Assembly: GCA_048499805.1 (NCBI GenBank)
Contig: JASNZF010000003.1
Span: forward strand, 186,001-250,000
DNA length: 64,000 nt
Source: JAWXBA01 sp048499805
Lineage (GTDB): Bacteria; Gemmatimonadota; Gemmatimonadetes; Gemmatimonadales; GWC2-71-9
Direction of reading: 5' to 3'
A model generated the notes under the pieces. That model searched no databases, was not told the DNA's origin, and saw only the letters and a program-made list of their open reading frames with translations. This document shows positions 22,676 through 31,441 of this stretch, in pieces; within the stretch, counting starts at the first letter, position 1; every line of letters starts with the position of its first letter. Made by a program: the position numbers and the translations under genes.

Positions 22676-24015
22676 GGCCGGACGAACTCCGCTTCTCCGA
22701 AATTGTCTCCGCCCTGTCCTATGCCCTGGACCTGACCGAGGGGCAGGTCCTTGGCCACTCGGCGCGGACCGCCCTGATTGGGATGCGTCTCGCCGAGGTG
22801 CTCGGGCTCACGGCCGAGGATCGGTCAGCGCTGTTCTACGCCCTGCTGCTCAAGGATGCCGGGTGCTCCAGCAACGCGGCCCGGCTGTGTGCCGTCTTCC
22901 AAGCCGACGACCGCAGGCTGAAGCAGGACCACAAGCGGATCAACTGGCGCAAGACCGGCGAGGCGGTGCACTACACCGTGCGCCACGCCGCGCCGGGCCG
23001 CTCGGTGGTGCGTCGTGCCGCCCGGGTGGCCGCGATCGCCTCGAAGCCGGATGCGGTGGGCAAGGAATTGATCGCCATCCGGTGCGAGCGCGGCGCCGAC
23101 ATTGCGCTCATGCTCGGGCTGCCCCGGGCAACCGCGGAGGCCATCCGGAGCCTGGACGAACATTGGGACGGTGGCGGGCATGCGGTGGGGTTGTCGGGCA
23201 CCGGGATCCCGCTGCTGGGAAGGATCCTGTGCCTGAGCCAGACGATGGAAGTCTTTGCCCGGGAGCAGGGGGTGGATGCCGCGTTCGAGGTGGTCGAGCG
23301 GCGGGCCGGGAGCTGGTTCGACCCCGAACTGGTGGCGGGCCTGGGTGCCCTGCGCGGGGAGGGCCAATTCTGGCGGGACGCACTGGCCGACGATGTCCGG
23401 AACCAGCTCGAGGCCCACGAACCGGAGGACCGGGTGATGCACGCCGACGAGGCGCGCCTGGACCGGGTGGCCGAGGCGTTTGCCAAGGTGATCGATGCCA
23501 AGAGTCCCTTCACCTACCGGCACTCGGAGCGGGTTGCACTGGTGGCCGTGCGGGTCGCGGAGCGGCTGGGGTTCGATGCGGAGGCGCTCCGGGAGCTGCG
23601 CCGGGCCGCCCTCCTGCACGACATCGGCAAGCACGGAGTCTCGAACTTGATCCTGGACAAGCGCGGCCCGCTTGACGACACCGAGTGGGACGCGATGCGC
23701 GCCCACACGCGATTCACCCATGCCATCCTTGACCGGGTGGCACCGTTCAGGGGCTTCGCCGAGCTGGCGGCTTCCCACCACGAGCGGCTGGACGGGCGTG
23801 GGTACCACCGTGGGGTCGGCCGCGAGCAGCTTTCGCTGGCGGCCCGGGTGCTCTCGGTGGCCGATACCTGCGAAGCACTCTCGGCGGAACGGCCATACCG
23901 GGGGGCCCTGCCGTGGGACGAGGTGACCGGCATCCTCGGGAAGCTGCGCGGTACCGGCCTGGACGAGTCGTGCTGTGATGCGCTGGAGGAGCTGGGGGAG
24001 GGGGTGCTCGACTAG
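22672..24015 (+). CDS. Tandem HD-GYP-type phosphodiesterase, first domain degenerate
   Basis: The product is 447 residues, GTG start overlapping the previous stop (GTGA). Residues about 1-200 look like an HD-GYP domain that has lost its metal ligands (LLLKDAGCSSNA for the HD motif, DEHWDGGGH for HHExxDGxGYP). Residues about 255-447 form a second domain with LLHDIGKHGV intact and HHERLDGRGYHRG, where the GYP Pro is His. HD-GYP proteins hydrolyse cyclic di-GMP. The second domain keeps the HD residues, so activity on a cyclic nucleotide is plausible, but the altered GYP site makes specificity uncertain. The pairing with an exported peptidase is unexplained. Confidence 0.85.
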   Translation: MRPDELRFSEIVSALSYALDLTEGQVLGHSARTALIGMRLAEVLGLTAEDRSALFYALLLKDAGCSSNAARLCAVFQADDRRLKQDHKRINWRKTGEAVHYTVRHAAPGRSVVRRAARVAAIASKPDAVGKELIAIRCERGADIALMLGLPRATAEAIRSLDEHWDGGGHAVGLSGTGIPLLGRILCLSQTMEVFAREQGVDAAFEVVERRAGSWFDPELVAGLGALRGEGQFWRDALADDVRNQLEAHEPEDRVMHADEARLDRVAEAFAKVIDAKSPFTYRHSERVALVAVRVAERLGFDAEALRELRRAALLHDIGKHGVSNLILDKRGPLDDTEWDAMRAHTRFTHAILDRVAPFRGFAELAASHHERLDGRGYHRGVGREQLSLAARVLSVADTCEALSAERPYRGALPWDEVTGILGKLRGTGLDESCCDALEELGEGVLD

Positions 24016-24066
24016 CAGCCTGGCCCGGGGGACCCTCGGCGCATGGTCCGTCGCTACCTTTCCCCC

Positions 24067-25230
24067 ATGACACCCCACACCGCCCGCCGCACTCACCGCT
24101 TCACCGAGTCCGTCATCCGGGGGATGACCCGGGTGGCGCGTGAGCACGATGCCATCAACCTGGCGCAGGGGTTCCCGAACTTCCCGACCCCCGACCTGCT
24201 CAAGGAGGCGGCGGCCCGGGCGATCCAGTCCGACATCAATCAATATGCCATCACCTGGGGAGCGGCGCGGCTGCGGGAGGCGCTGGCGGCACGCTACCAC
24301 GACTGGTACGGCATGCCGATCGACCCGCAGGCGCACCTCACGGTGACCTGCGGCGCAACCGAGGCGATGGTGGCGGTCCTGATGGCGATCATCGATCCCG
24401 GCGACGAGGTGGTGATCCTCGAGCCGTTCTATGAGAACTACGGCCCCGACGTCGTGCTCTGCGAGGCGAAGCCGGTCTACGTATCCCTCCGTCCCGGCGA
24501 GCCGCTCGACCTCGAACGGCTCGCGGCCGCCTGCTCGGCTCGAACCCGGGCGATCATCCTCAACACCCCCAACAACCCGGCGGGGCGGGTCCTGACCCGG
24601 GCCGAGCTGGAGGGGGTGGCGGCATTGGCTCGGCAGCATGATGCCTGGGTGGTGACCGACGAGATCTACGAGCACATCCGGTACGATGGCCCGCACATCC
24701 CCATGGCCACGCTGCCGGAGATGGCGGAGCGCACCATCACGATCAGTGGTGCGTCCAAGACCTTCAGTGTCACGGGATGGCGGATCGGTTGGATCGTGGC
24801 GCCACCCGAGGCCACCAATGCCATCCGCAAGGTGCACGACTTCCTGACGGTGGGGGCGCCGGCGCCGCTCCAGGAGGCGGTGGCGGTGGCGCTGGAGCAG
24901 TTCCCCGCGAGCTACTATGCCGGACTCGCCACGGAGTACCGGCGCCGGCGCGACCTCCTCTGCGGCGCGTTGCGCGAAGCCGGGTTCCGCTGTGTACCAC
25001 CCGAGGGTGCCTACTACGTGCTGGCCGACTTCTCCGACCTGTCAGCGGATGACGACACTACCTTCGCGCTGTGGCTCACTCGGACGATCGGCGTGGCGCC
25101 GGTGCCGGGGTCCAGCTTCTTCCGCGATCCCGCGATGGGCCGGTCGCTGGTCCGGTTTGCCTTCTGCAAGACCGACGAGATGCTGGTGGAGGCGGCGAGT
25201 CGATTGAAGGGGCTAGGGGCTAGGGCCTAG
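24067..25230 (+). CDS. PLP-dependent class I/II aminotransferase
   Basis: The product is 387 residues from MTPHTARRTH; TACCTT ends 6 nt before this ATG, suggesting a leaderless mRNA. Fold type I signatures: INLAQGFPNFPTPDLL, the Asn-containing ILNTPNNPAGRVLTR, VVTDEIYEHIRYDG (Asp and Tyr contacting PLP) and SGASKTFSVTGWRIGW with the Schiff-base lysine. It is closest in pattern to kynurenine/methionine-type aminotransferases (YbdL group), but substrates cannot be fixed. The C-terminal residues LKGLGARA are encoded by the first units of the heptamer array, and the TAG stop lies inside it. Confidence 0.93.
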   Translation: MTPHTARRTHRFTESVIRGMTRVAREHDAINLAQGFPNFPTPDLLKEAAARAIQSDINQYAITWGAARLREALAARYHDWYGMPIDPQAHLTVTCGATEAMVAVLMAIIDPGDEVVILEPFYENYGPDVVLCEAKPVYVSLRPGEPLDLERLAAACSARTRAIILNTPNNPAGRVLTRAELEGVAALARQHDAWVVTDEIYEHIRYDGPHIPMATLPEMAERTITISGASKTFSVTGWRIGWIVAPPEATNAIRKVHDFLTVGAPAPLQEAVAVALEQFPASYYAGLATEYRRRRDLLCGALREAGFRCVPPEGAYYVLADFSDLSADDDTTFALWLTRTIGVAPVPGSSFFRDPAMGRSLVRFAFCKTDEMLVEAASRLKGLGARA

Positions 25231-25334
25231 GGGCTGGGGGCTGGAGGCTGGAGGCTGGAGGCTGGAGGCTGGAGGCTGGAGGCTGGAGGCCGGGGAATGG
25301 GGAATGGGGAATGGGGGTCGGGGGTCGGGGAGGA
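25209..25334 (+). repeat. 18-unit heptamer array with changing unit sequence
   Basis: An unbroken 7-nt register across 126 nt: GGGGCTA twice, GGGCCTA, GGGGCTG twice, GAGGCTG six times, GAGGCCG, GGGAATG three times, GGGGTCG twice, GGGAGGA. The aminotransferase stop lies within the third unit. G-runs recur every 7 nt on the mRNA-like strand. Confidence 0.95.
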
Positions 25335-25376
25335 TGGCACGCGGTGGGGTGACGCGCCGGCGGACACGCAAGGAGT

Positions 25377-25486
25377 GTCATCCCGAGCCGCAGGCGAGGG
25401 ATCTTCTCCTCCGGAAGCCGAGGCCTGCATCCGGGGCAGGGGTCCAGCCGAGCGTGGGCAAGATCCCTCGCTGCGCTCGGGATGAC
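25377..25486. repeat. 110-bp palindromic GTCATCCCGAG element
   Basis: Ends with GTCATCCCGAG...GAGGGATCTT facing the reverse complement AAGATCCCTC...CTCGGGATGAC at 25460-25486, giving about 27-bp imperfect arms round a 55-bp core. Elements with this core are scattered in many bacterial genomes as REP/MITE-like repeats. Here it lies between two convergent gene ends, each with its own repeat array, and can form a bidirectional terminator-like hairpin. Confidence 0.85.
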
Positions 25487-25519
25487 ATTCCACTGGGCAT
25501 GTCGAGGTCATACACTCCG

Positions 25520-25591
25520 CCGACCCGCCGACCCGCCGACCCGCCGACCCGCCGACCCGCCGACCCGCTGCCCCGCTGCCCCGCTGCCCCG
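25520..25591 (-). repeat. Post-stop octamer array of the PD40-amidohydrolase gene
   Basis: Nine exact 8-nt units on the plus strand: six CCGACCCG then three CTGCCCCG, ending one base before the stop codon of the minus-strand gene. On the mRNA strand they read CGGGGCAG then CGGGTCGG. Confidence 0.93.
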
Positions 25592-28500
25592 CTATCGCTC
25601 CCACATCCCCCGCGGTGCTGGCGCCGGATGGTTGCCAAGCTGTGCCATGGTCTCCGCGTCGAACAACCGGCCATTGATCATGGTGTAGCGCACCGACGTG
25701 CTGTTCCGGATGTTGGCGAGTGGATCCCGGTCGAGCACGATCAGGTCGGCGAGCTTGCCGGCCTGCAGTGAACCGATGTCGCCATCGAGTCCCAGGCTCC
25801 GGGCGCTGTTCAGGGTGGCGGCCCGGAGCGCCTGGTGCCCCGTCATCCCGCCCTGGCCGAGCATCCACATCTCCCAGTGCAGCCCGATGCCGTCGATCTG
25901 GCCATGCGCACCGGCATTGACGAGGACTCCCTGGTCGTTGAGTGCCTTGGCGGCGCGCGAGACCTCCATGTAGTAGTAGTCGTCCTCGTCGCCGAGCTCG
26001 CGGCGGCGGCTGCGGGCCTCGAGGGAGCCGCGGGGGGCGAAGCGCTGCAGGCGGGCATCCTTCCAGACGTCGGTATGCGCGTACCAATAGTACTCGCCAC
26101 TCACGCCGCCATAGTTGACGATGAGGGTGGGCGTGTACCCGACCTTGCTGGCGCCGTACAGCGTGAGCACATCGTTGTAGAGCGGGGCCACCGGGATGTT
26201 GTGTTCCACCGTGGTGTGGCCGTCGAGCACATGGGTCATGTTGAAGAAGAAGGTGCTGCCGCCCTCCGGCACGACCATCATCTCCAGCTGGCGGGCCGCC
26301 TCGACAATCTGCTGGCGGGCGTCGCGTCGCGGCTGGTTGTAGCTCTTCACGCTGAAGGCGCCGACCGCCTTCATGCGGCGCAGGTGGGTCAGCGCATCGT
26401 CAAACGACTGGGTGATCGCCTTGGCGTTCCCCTCCGCGCCGTACAGGATGCCGCCGGTGGAAAAGAGCCGCGGCGCCAGGAGCTGGCCGGCCTTGCCGAG
26501 TTCCGAGGCGCTGAAGATCATCTCGGTGTTGTTGGACGGGTCGTGCATGGTGGTGACGCCGAAGGCGAGGTTGGCCAGGAACCCGGGTTGGATCCGCGGG
26601 ATGATCCCGGCGCCGCCGGTGCCGGTGTGCGCATGGGCGTCCACCAATCCCGGGGCGATCCACTTGCCGGTGACGTCCACGCGCATCGCGTCGGCGGGGA
26701 CCTGGACCTGGCTCGCGGGCCCGATGGCGGTGATCCGGTTGCCGTCCACCACCACCACCGCGTTGGGGATGACCTCGTCGCCATTCATGGTGATGGCGGT
26801 ACCACCGACCAGCGCGAGCCGACCGGTGGGCTTGGCAAATGTGGCGCGCAGCCCGATGGGAGTACCCGCTGCCTCGGGTTCCTTGCGGACCGTGGTGCTG
26901 TCGTCGGTCTCGAACGCGAAGGTCTGGCTCAGGTCGCGCTGGAAGAGCTCGGGTCCCAGCGACCAGTAGAGCCGGTTCGAGTTGGTACTCCAGTGGAGGT
27001 CGATCCCGGCATCCCGCGAGACCCGGCGGACCGGGACGTCACTTGAGCCGGGGGAGACACTGACCGCCGAGCCGGTTCGCGGCATCGGCGCCACGTAGGC
27101 GTTGAAGCGCTCGACCCAGGCCACATACCGCTCGTCCGGCGAGGCCACGAACTGGGTGCCGTTTTCGGCGGTCACGTGAACGCGCCGCTCCCCGCCGTTG
27201 AGGTCCACGCTGTAGAGCGCCGCCCGGCCGCCCTCGTTGCCCGACAGGAAGAGCCGAGTGCCAGCCTGGTTGAACCGCGGGTCGTTGCCGGACTCGGTGA
27301 CGAGCCGGGACTCGCCGCCGGTGGCGGCCACCACGTAGATCCCCTGGTCTCGGCTGTAGAGGGTGCCGCGGGTCTGGTCGCCGCCCACCCGCCGGTACAC
27401 CACCTGGCGCCCGTCCGGCGAGAACCGGGGCGCGGTATAGTGGCCCATCTGGCTGGTGATCCGGCGCGGGGCTCCCCCTGCTGCCGGCACGATCCGAATG
27501 GCACCGAGCGAGTCGGGGTCCCAGGTGGCGTAGACAATCGACTGGCCATCGGGCGACCAGGACGGGTACACCTCCATCTCGGAACCGGCGGAGGTGACCC
27601 GCCGCGGCGTGCCGTTGGGGAGATCCTTGACGTAGAGCTTGCCGAGGGCGGTATAGAGCACCCGGCGCTGGTCGGGGGAGACGCTGACCCAGCGCAGCAT
27701 CTTGACGTCGAACTGGTCGGGCGCGACCTGCTGGGCGAAGCGGACCGCCTTGACCAGCACCTGTTTCACCGGCGCGGTGAAGGGAATCTGGGTCTGGGCG
27801 CCGCTGGTGGCCTCGACCCGCCACAGCCTGCCCTGCGCCCAGATGATGATGGCTTGGTTGTCCGGGGTCCACGAGAAACCGGGGTAGGTGCCAAAGATGG
27901 CCCAGGCCTCCTGCTGGTCGTGGTCGAGTCCGTCCCAGAGGCGACGCTCCCGGCCGCTGGCGACATCCTGGACCCAGAGCACGCTGCGGGTGCCCTCGCG
28001 ACGCACGAAGGCCAACTGCTTCCCATCCCGGGAGGGCTGGGGCCGGAAGGCGCCCCCGTTGCCGCCGATCCAGGTGGTGCGCTCGCCCTTCTCCCGGTCC
28101 AGTCGCTGCACGACGTACACGGTTCCATGCGGGTTCCGGTTGTACTGGAACCCCCCGCCCGGCGAGACGTCCTCGCTGAAGTAGACGTAGCGCCCATCGG
28201 GCGAGACGACCGGCTCGGTGGCGTTCTGCTCCCAGTTGCGACGATCGGTGAGTTTCAGGCCGCCGCCCCCGGCGGTGTGGTAGAGCCACATCTCGCCGGC
28301 ACCGAGGGAGCGGGTGTTGCGGTAGTGCTTGCGGCCCACCAGGTACATGCCATCCGGGGTCCAGGCCGGGTTGCTGACCTGGCGCTCCCGCTCCTTCGAC
28401 ACCTGGCGCAGGTCGCCGCCGGAGGCGTCCATCGTCCAGAGGTTCTCTATTCCGTCGCGGTCGCTGGTGAAGGCGATCCGCCGGCCATCCGGCGACCAGC

Positions 28501-28789
28501 GGGGCATCGTCTCATACGCCATCCCGCCCAGCAGGAGCGTGGCGCGTCCGCCGGCGATCGGCATCGTGTAGATGTCACCCAGGATGTCGAAGGCCAGGGT
28601 GCGGCCGTCCGGGGAGACATCCACCGACATCCAGGTCGCCTCGCTGGTCTCGAACTCGAGCGTGTCAGTGGGTCCGCGCGGTGCCTGGACATCCCACTTG
28701 GCTGGAATCGTGGTCGAGGCGGCACGGGTGGTGTCCTGGGCGAGGAGCGGGGAAGAGACGGCAAGGACGGCGGCAAGGAGCTTGATCAT
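25592..28789 (-). CDS. Exported PD40/TolB-propeller amidohydrolase
   Basis: The product is 1065 residues. A Sec signal (LLAAVLAVSSPLLAQ) is followed by up to a dozen PD40-type beta-propeller repeats with the WSPDGRRIAFTSDRDG pattern (residues about 45-640), as in TolB and the tricorn protease. Residues about 680-1065 are an amidohydrolase: metal-binding DAHAHTG, TVEHNIP, and the C-terminal LGLDGDIGSLQAGKLADL / YTMINGRLFDAETM. Enzymes of this layout are common in Gemmatimonadota and probably act on peptides or amides in the periplasm. Start MIKLL is preferred to the ATG at 28831 because a TATACT hexamer ends only three bases before the latter, so transcription would begin about there. The stop abuts an octamer array. 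Confidence 0.9.
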   Translation of the reverse strand: MIKLLAAVLAVSSPLLAQDTTRAASTTIPAKWDVQAPRGPTDTLEFETSEATWMSVDVSPDGRTLAFDILGDIYTMPIAGGRATLLLGGMAYETMPRWSPDGRRIAFTSDRDGIENLWTMDASGGDLRQVSKERERQVSNPAWTPDGMYLVGRKHYRNTRSLGAGEMWLYHTAGGGGLKLTDRRNWEQNATEPVVSPDGRYVYFSEDVSPGGGFQYNRNPHGTVYVVQRLDREKGERTTWIGGNGGAFRPQPSRDGKQLAFVRREGTRSVLWVQDVASGRERRLWDGLDHDQQEAWAIFGTYPGFSWTPDNQAIIIWAQGRLWRVEATSGAQTQIPFTAPVKQVLVKAVRFAQQVAPDQFDVKMLRWVSVSPDQRRVLYTALGKLYVKDLPNGTPRRVTSAGSEMEVYPSWSPDGQSIVYATWDPDSLGAIRIVPAAGGAPRRITSQMGHYTAPRFSPDGRQVVYRRVGGDQTRGTLYSRDQGIYVVAATGGESRLVTESGNDPRFNQAGTRLFLSGNEGGRAALYSVDLNGGERRVHVTAENGTQFVASPDERYVAWVERFNAYVAPMPRTGSAVSVSPGSSDVPVRRVSRDAGIDLHWSTNSNRLYWSLGPELFQRDLSQTFAFETDDSTTVRKEPEAAGTPIGLRATFAKPTGRLALVGGTAITMNGDEVIPNAVVVVDGNRITAIGPASQVQVPADAMRVDVTGKWIAPGLVDAHAHTGTGGAGIIPRIQPGFLANLAFGVTTMHDPSNNTEMIFSASELGKAGQLLAPRLFSTGGILYGAEGNAKAITQSFDDALTHLRRMKAVGAFSVKSYNQPRRDARQQIVEAARQLEMMVVPEGGSTFFFNMTHVLDGHTTVEHNIPVAPLYNDVLTLYGASKVGYTPTLIVNYGGVSGEYYWYAHTDVWKDARLQRFAPRGSLEARSRRRELGDEDDYYYMEVSRAAKALNDQGVLVNAGAHGQIDGIGLHWEMWMLGQGGMTGHQALRAATLNSARSLGLDGDIGSLQAGKLADLIVLDRDPLANIRNSTSVRYTMINGRLFDAETMAQLGNHPAPAPRGMWER

Positions 28790-28888
28790 CGGGGCAACAC
28801 CGGGAGGTGAGGGGCGTTGGCTGGGGAACATCGTAGTATAGGCCGCGGAGTGGCGTCGGGCCAGCAGGGCGCAGGATCAGGCAAGGAG

Positions 28889-29280
28889 GATCCGCAGAAT
28901 CCGCAGAGGACGCAGATGTCGCACGGTCCTGCGCAGCCTAATGTGGCCGGATCGGGCGTCGGCAGTTGGAGCCACGGATTTCACGGATTGACACGGATTG
29001 TTTCGATTCCCATCCGGGAATGACGTCCGTACTGACGCCCAGTGGTGGGGGTGAACTGCATGCCCGGGAAGGTGCGGTATCCCACGGCGGTGCACTCGGG
29101 GGGCGGCCTCGGGGGTGCAGTTCACAAACACTCTTGAGACTCTGCCCTCACTCAATCACGGCGAAGTCCCTGACCCATCCGCGTCAATCCGTGAAATCCG
29201 TGGCTTCTTCCACCATTTCCCTGACCAAGGACCGGACGCCGGCCTGACGCCCGGAGTAATCCGCATCATCTGCGGATTCG
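28889..29280. repeat. Nested inverted-repeat element (ACGGATT type), copy 1
   Basis: The 509-nt gap holds no gene. Three nested inverted repeats are seen: ATCCGCAGA-type arms (28890 and about 29265), about 30-bp arms starting GCCACGGATTTCACGGATTG (28971-29000, mirrored at 29175-29204), and GTGAACTGCA/TGCAGTTCAC (29051-29060 and 29116-29125). A related element lies at 52971-53360. Confidence 0.8.
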
Positions 29281-29298
29281 CGGTTTCGCCCGCAGGCG

Positions 29299-29718
29299 TC
29301 ACGGGTCGCGGAGGAGGAGGGCGACGGTGGCGGTGTCCTGGGTCGTGCCCGTGCGGAGATTCACCCTGATACGCACCCGCTCGGAGGCTCGCCACGGAGT
29401 CCCGGCCGGTGGCTCGGCCCAGGCGTCATACTCCACGTTGAACGGGGACTCGCAGAACCGGTCGACCAGGAGCTGGAAGCGACCGTCGCCGGACGAACGC
29501 GCTTCGCCGACGATCGTGGTGCCGCGGCAGTTCGGGGTGGCCACGGACTCGATCCGTACCAGCGCCGATCCGGTCGGCCGGGCAGCGGCATCGCGGACCT
29601 CGCCGCGCACGACCGCCCATGGCACCGGCGGGCTGCAGCCGCACGGACCAACCGGATCGCCACACGACACCGCCAGCACCACCAGCGTGGCGAGGGCATG
29701 CCGGGCCGCCGGCCTCAC
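29299..29718 (-). CDS. Small hypothetical lipoprotein
   Basis: The product is 139 residues from GTG, which overlaps the TGA of the DUF4159 gene (GTGA); upstream in-frame codons lie inside that gene. A lipobox (LATLVVLAVSC, Cys 19) is followed by a Cys/Pro-rich segment (PVGPCGCSPPVPWAVV) and then a beta-sandwich-like region (RGEVRDAAARPTGSALVRIE ... SGDGRFQLLVDRFC) resembling carboxypeptidase-regulatory/transthyretin-like domains. Function unknown. Coupled translation with the DUF4159 gene implies a shared role. Confidence 0.75.
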   Translation of the reverse strand: MRPAARHALATLVVLAVSCGDPVGPCGCSPPVPWAVVRGEVRDAAARPTGSALVRIESVATPNCRGTTIVGEARSSGDGRFQLLVDRFCESPFNVEYDAWAEPPAGTPWRASERVRIRVNLRTGTTQDTATVALLLRDP

Positions 29719-30473
29719 CTGCTCAGCCCGTAGATCAGGTAGTTGGTGGCGAACTTGTAGGCGTCGTTGGACATGTTGACCGGGTACCATCCCTCGCCCG
29801 ACCATTCCATGTAGTCGCCGATGTCGTTGTTGTAGTTGATGATGACCATCAGGCGCTGGCTGGGGTCATTGTGCTCGAAGATCCCCAGATACTGGGCGCG
29901 CGCCTGCGGGGTCGAGGGGTGGTGCATCCCCTCGAGGCTCCGGATCTGGAAGAAGGTGTCGAAGATCTGGTGGTCCACGGTCAGCGGCTGGATCCGCCCC
30001 TCCGGCAGCACCAGCCGCATCGACTCCTCGAAGCGGGTCCACTGGTTGAAGTAGAAGTCATCCACGATCAGGAACCCGCCCTTGTGGAGCCAGTCCCGGA
30101 GCCCAGCGGCCTCGCTCTCGGTCGGCAGCCAGTACCCCGGCTCCGAGAGGTAGGCGATCGGGTAGTTGAACAGCTCCGGATCGTCCATCAGGAAGACGTT
30201 GCTTTCCCGCAGGTGGGGCCCGATGGTGGTCAGGTCCTGCACGATCGTCATGAAGTTGCGTTCCATCTGGGGGTAGTCGAACGCCCAGCCGGCGGCGCCG
30301 TACTCCTGGTAGCGAAGCCGGACGAACGCGAACTTCCCATCATAGGGTGCATTGGGCTCGATCCAGACCCCCCCCCGTCCGCCGCCCCGGCGCTGGGCCC
30401 ACGCCACCGAGACGGTCACGGCGAGGGCCAGCAGCAGGGTCAGTCCGACCCGAAGGGAGGGGCGACGGCTCAT
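29715..30473 (-). CDS. DUF4159-domain exported protein
   Basis: The product is 252 residues with a signal peptide (VGLTLLLALAVTVSVAWA). It matches the DUF4159 pattern: FAFVRLRYQEYGAAGWAFDYP, MERNFMTIVQDLTTI, VFLMDDPELFNYPIAYLSE, GGFLIVDDFYFNQWTRFE and FEHNDPSQRLMVIINYNND. DUF4159 has a flavodoxin/GATase-like fold, often found next to von Willebrand, MoxR and DUF4175-type genes. Its biochemical role is unknown. It is coupled downstream to the small lipoprotein and divergent from the hydroxylase gene at 30592. Confidence 0.88.
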   Translation of the reverse strand: MSRRPSLRVGLTLLLALAVTVSVAWAQRRGGGRGGVWIEPNAPYDGKFAFVRLRYQEYGAAGWAFDYPQMERNFMTIVQDLTTIGPHLRESNVFLMDDPELFNYPIAYLSEPGYWLPTESEAAGLRDWLHKGGFLIVDDFYFNQWTRFEESMRLVLPEGRIQPLTVDHQIFDTFFQIRSLEGMHHPSTPQARAQYLGIFEHNDPSQRLMVIINYNNDIGDYMEWSGEGWYPVNMSNDAYKFATNYLIYGLSR

Positions 30474-30591
30474 GGCTGGAATGTCAGAGCGAACCGGGAG
30501 GAGCGCAATCCGGGCCGGGACGGGAGGGGGGAGGTTATCATACCAACGCTCCGGGCCGGGCGAGCCGGCCGAGCCAGAGTCGGGGTCCCGC

Positions 30592-31425
30592 GTGATCGAT
30601 TCCATCGCCAGCTACTTCGCCACCATTCCCTCCAGCCACCGGGCGCTGATCCTTGCCGGAGGGATCGGCTTCTTCTGGATCCTCGAGAGCGCCATCCCGC
30701 TCTTCCGGTTCGAGTACCGGAAGCTCCACCACGCGGCGATCAACATCTTCTTCACCCTGACCACCGTGGTCGTGAACTTCGGGATGGCCTTCCTGCTCCT
30801 GGCGGCCTCGGACTGGGCGGTGGCCCACGAGTTCGGGTTGCTCCAGTGGGCGCCCGCGATGCCGGGATGGCTCTTCCTGGTGCTCGGGCTGCTCGGGCTC
30901 GACCTCATCTCGGCGTGGCTGGCGCATTGGGTGCAGCACCGGACCCCGGTGCTCTGGCGGTTCCACCTGATCCACCACACCGACGCCCACGTCGACACCA
31001 CCTCGGCCAACCGGCACCATCCCGGCGAGAGCGTGGTTCGCTTCGCCTTCACCGCACTGGCTGCCCTGGTCCTGGGCACGCCGATCTGGCTGGTGTTCCT
31101 GTACCAGGCGTTGAGCGTGGTGCTGAGCCAGTTCAACCACGCCAACATCGTCCTGCCGCGCGCGCTCGACCGGGCGCTGAGCTGGGTGATCGTCTCGCCG
31201 GACATGCACAAGGTCCATCACCACTATGTCCTGCCGTACACCGACACCAACTACGGCAACATCTTCTCGGTGTGGGACCGGCTCTTCGGGACCTTCAGCA
31301 TCCTGGAGCGGGACCAGCTGGTGTATGGGGTGGACACCCACATGGCTCCGGAGGATCACTCCCGGGTCGGCAACCTCCTCGCCATTCCGTTCCAGCCGCC
31401 CCGCAACCGCTCCCGCCGCTCCTGA
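30592..31425 (+). CDS. Sterol desaturase / fatty acid hydroxylase-family membrane enzyme
   Basis: About 277 residues from GTG (VIDSIASYF), the first start after the divergent promoter region; no ATG is near. Four membrane helices (LILAGGIGFFWILESAI, VVVNFGMAFLLLAASDW, WLFLVLGLLGLDLISAWL, TALAALVLGTPIWLVFLY) carry the di-iron histidine clusters HWVQHRTPVLWRFHLIHHTD and, later, MHKVHHHYVLPYTDTNYG. These enzymes hydroxylate or desaturate lipid substrates in the membrane with O2. The substrate (sterol, carotenoid, sphingolipid or alkyl glycerol) is not determinable. Convergent with the DUF6174 lipoprotein, 16 nt apart. Confidence 0.9.
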   Translation: MIDSIASYFATIPSSHRALILAGGIGFFWILESAIPLFRFEYRKLHHAAINIFFTLTTVVVNFGMAFLLLAASDWAVAHEFGLLQWAPAMPGWLFLVLGLLGLDLISAWLAHWVQHRTPVLWRFHLIHHTDAHVDTTSANRHHPGESVVRFAFTALAALVLGTPIWLVFLYQALSVVLSQFNHANIVLPRALDRALSWVIVSPDMHKVHHHYVLPYTDTNYGNIFSVWDRLFGTFSILERDQLVYGVDTHMAPEDHSRVGNLLAIPFQPPRNRSRRS

Positions 31426-31441
31426 TCCCCTCCCCGCGCCG

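Noticed and set aside
28789..28831. Earlier ATG start for the PD40-amidohydrolase
   Set aside because: A TATACT hexamer ends three bases before it, so the transcript would start about at or after it; the MIKLL start also gives a proper signal peptide.
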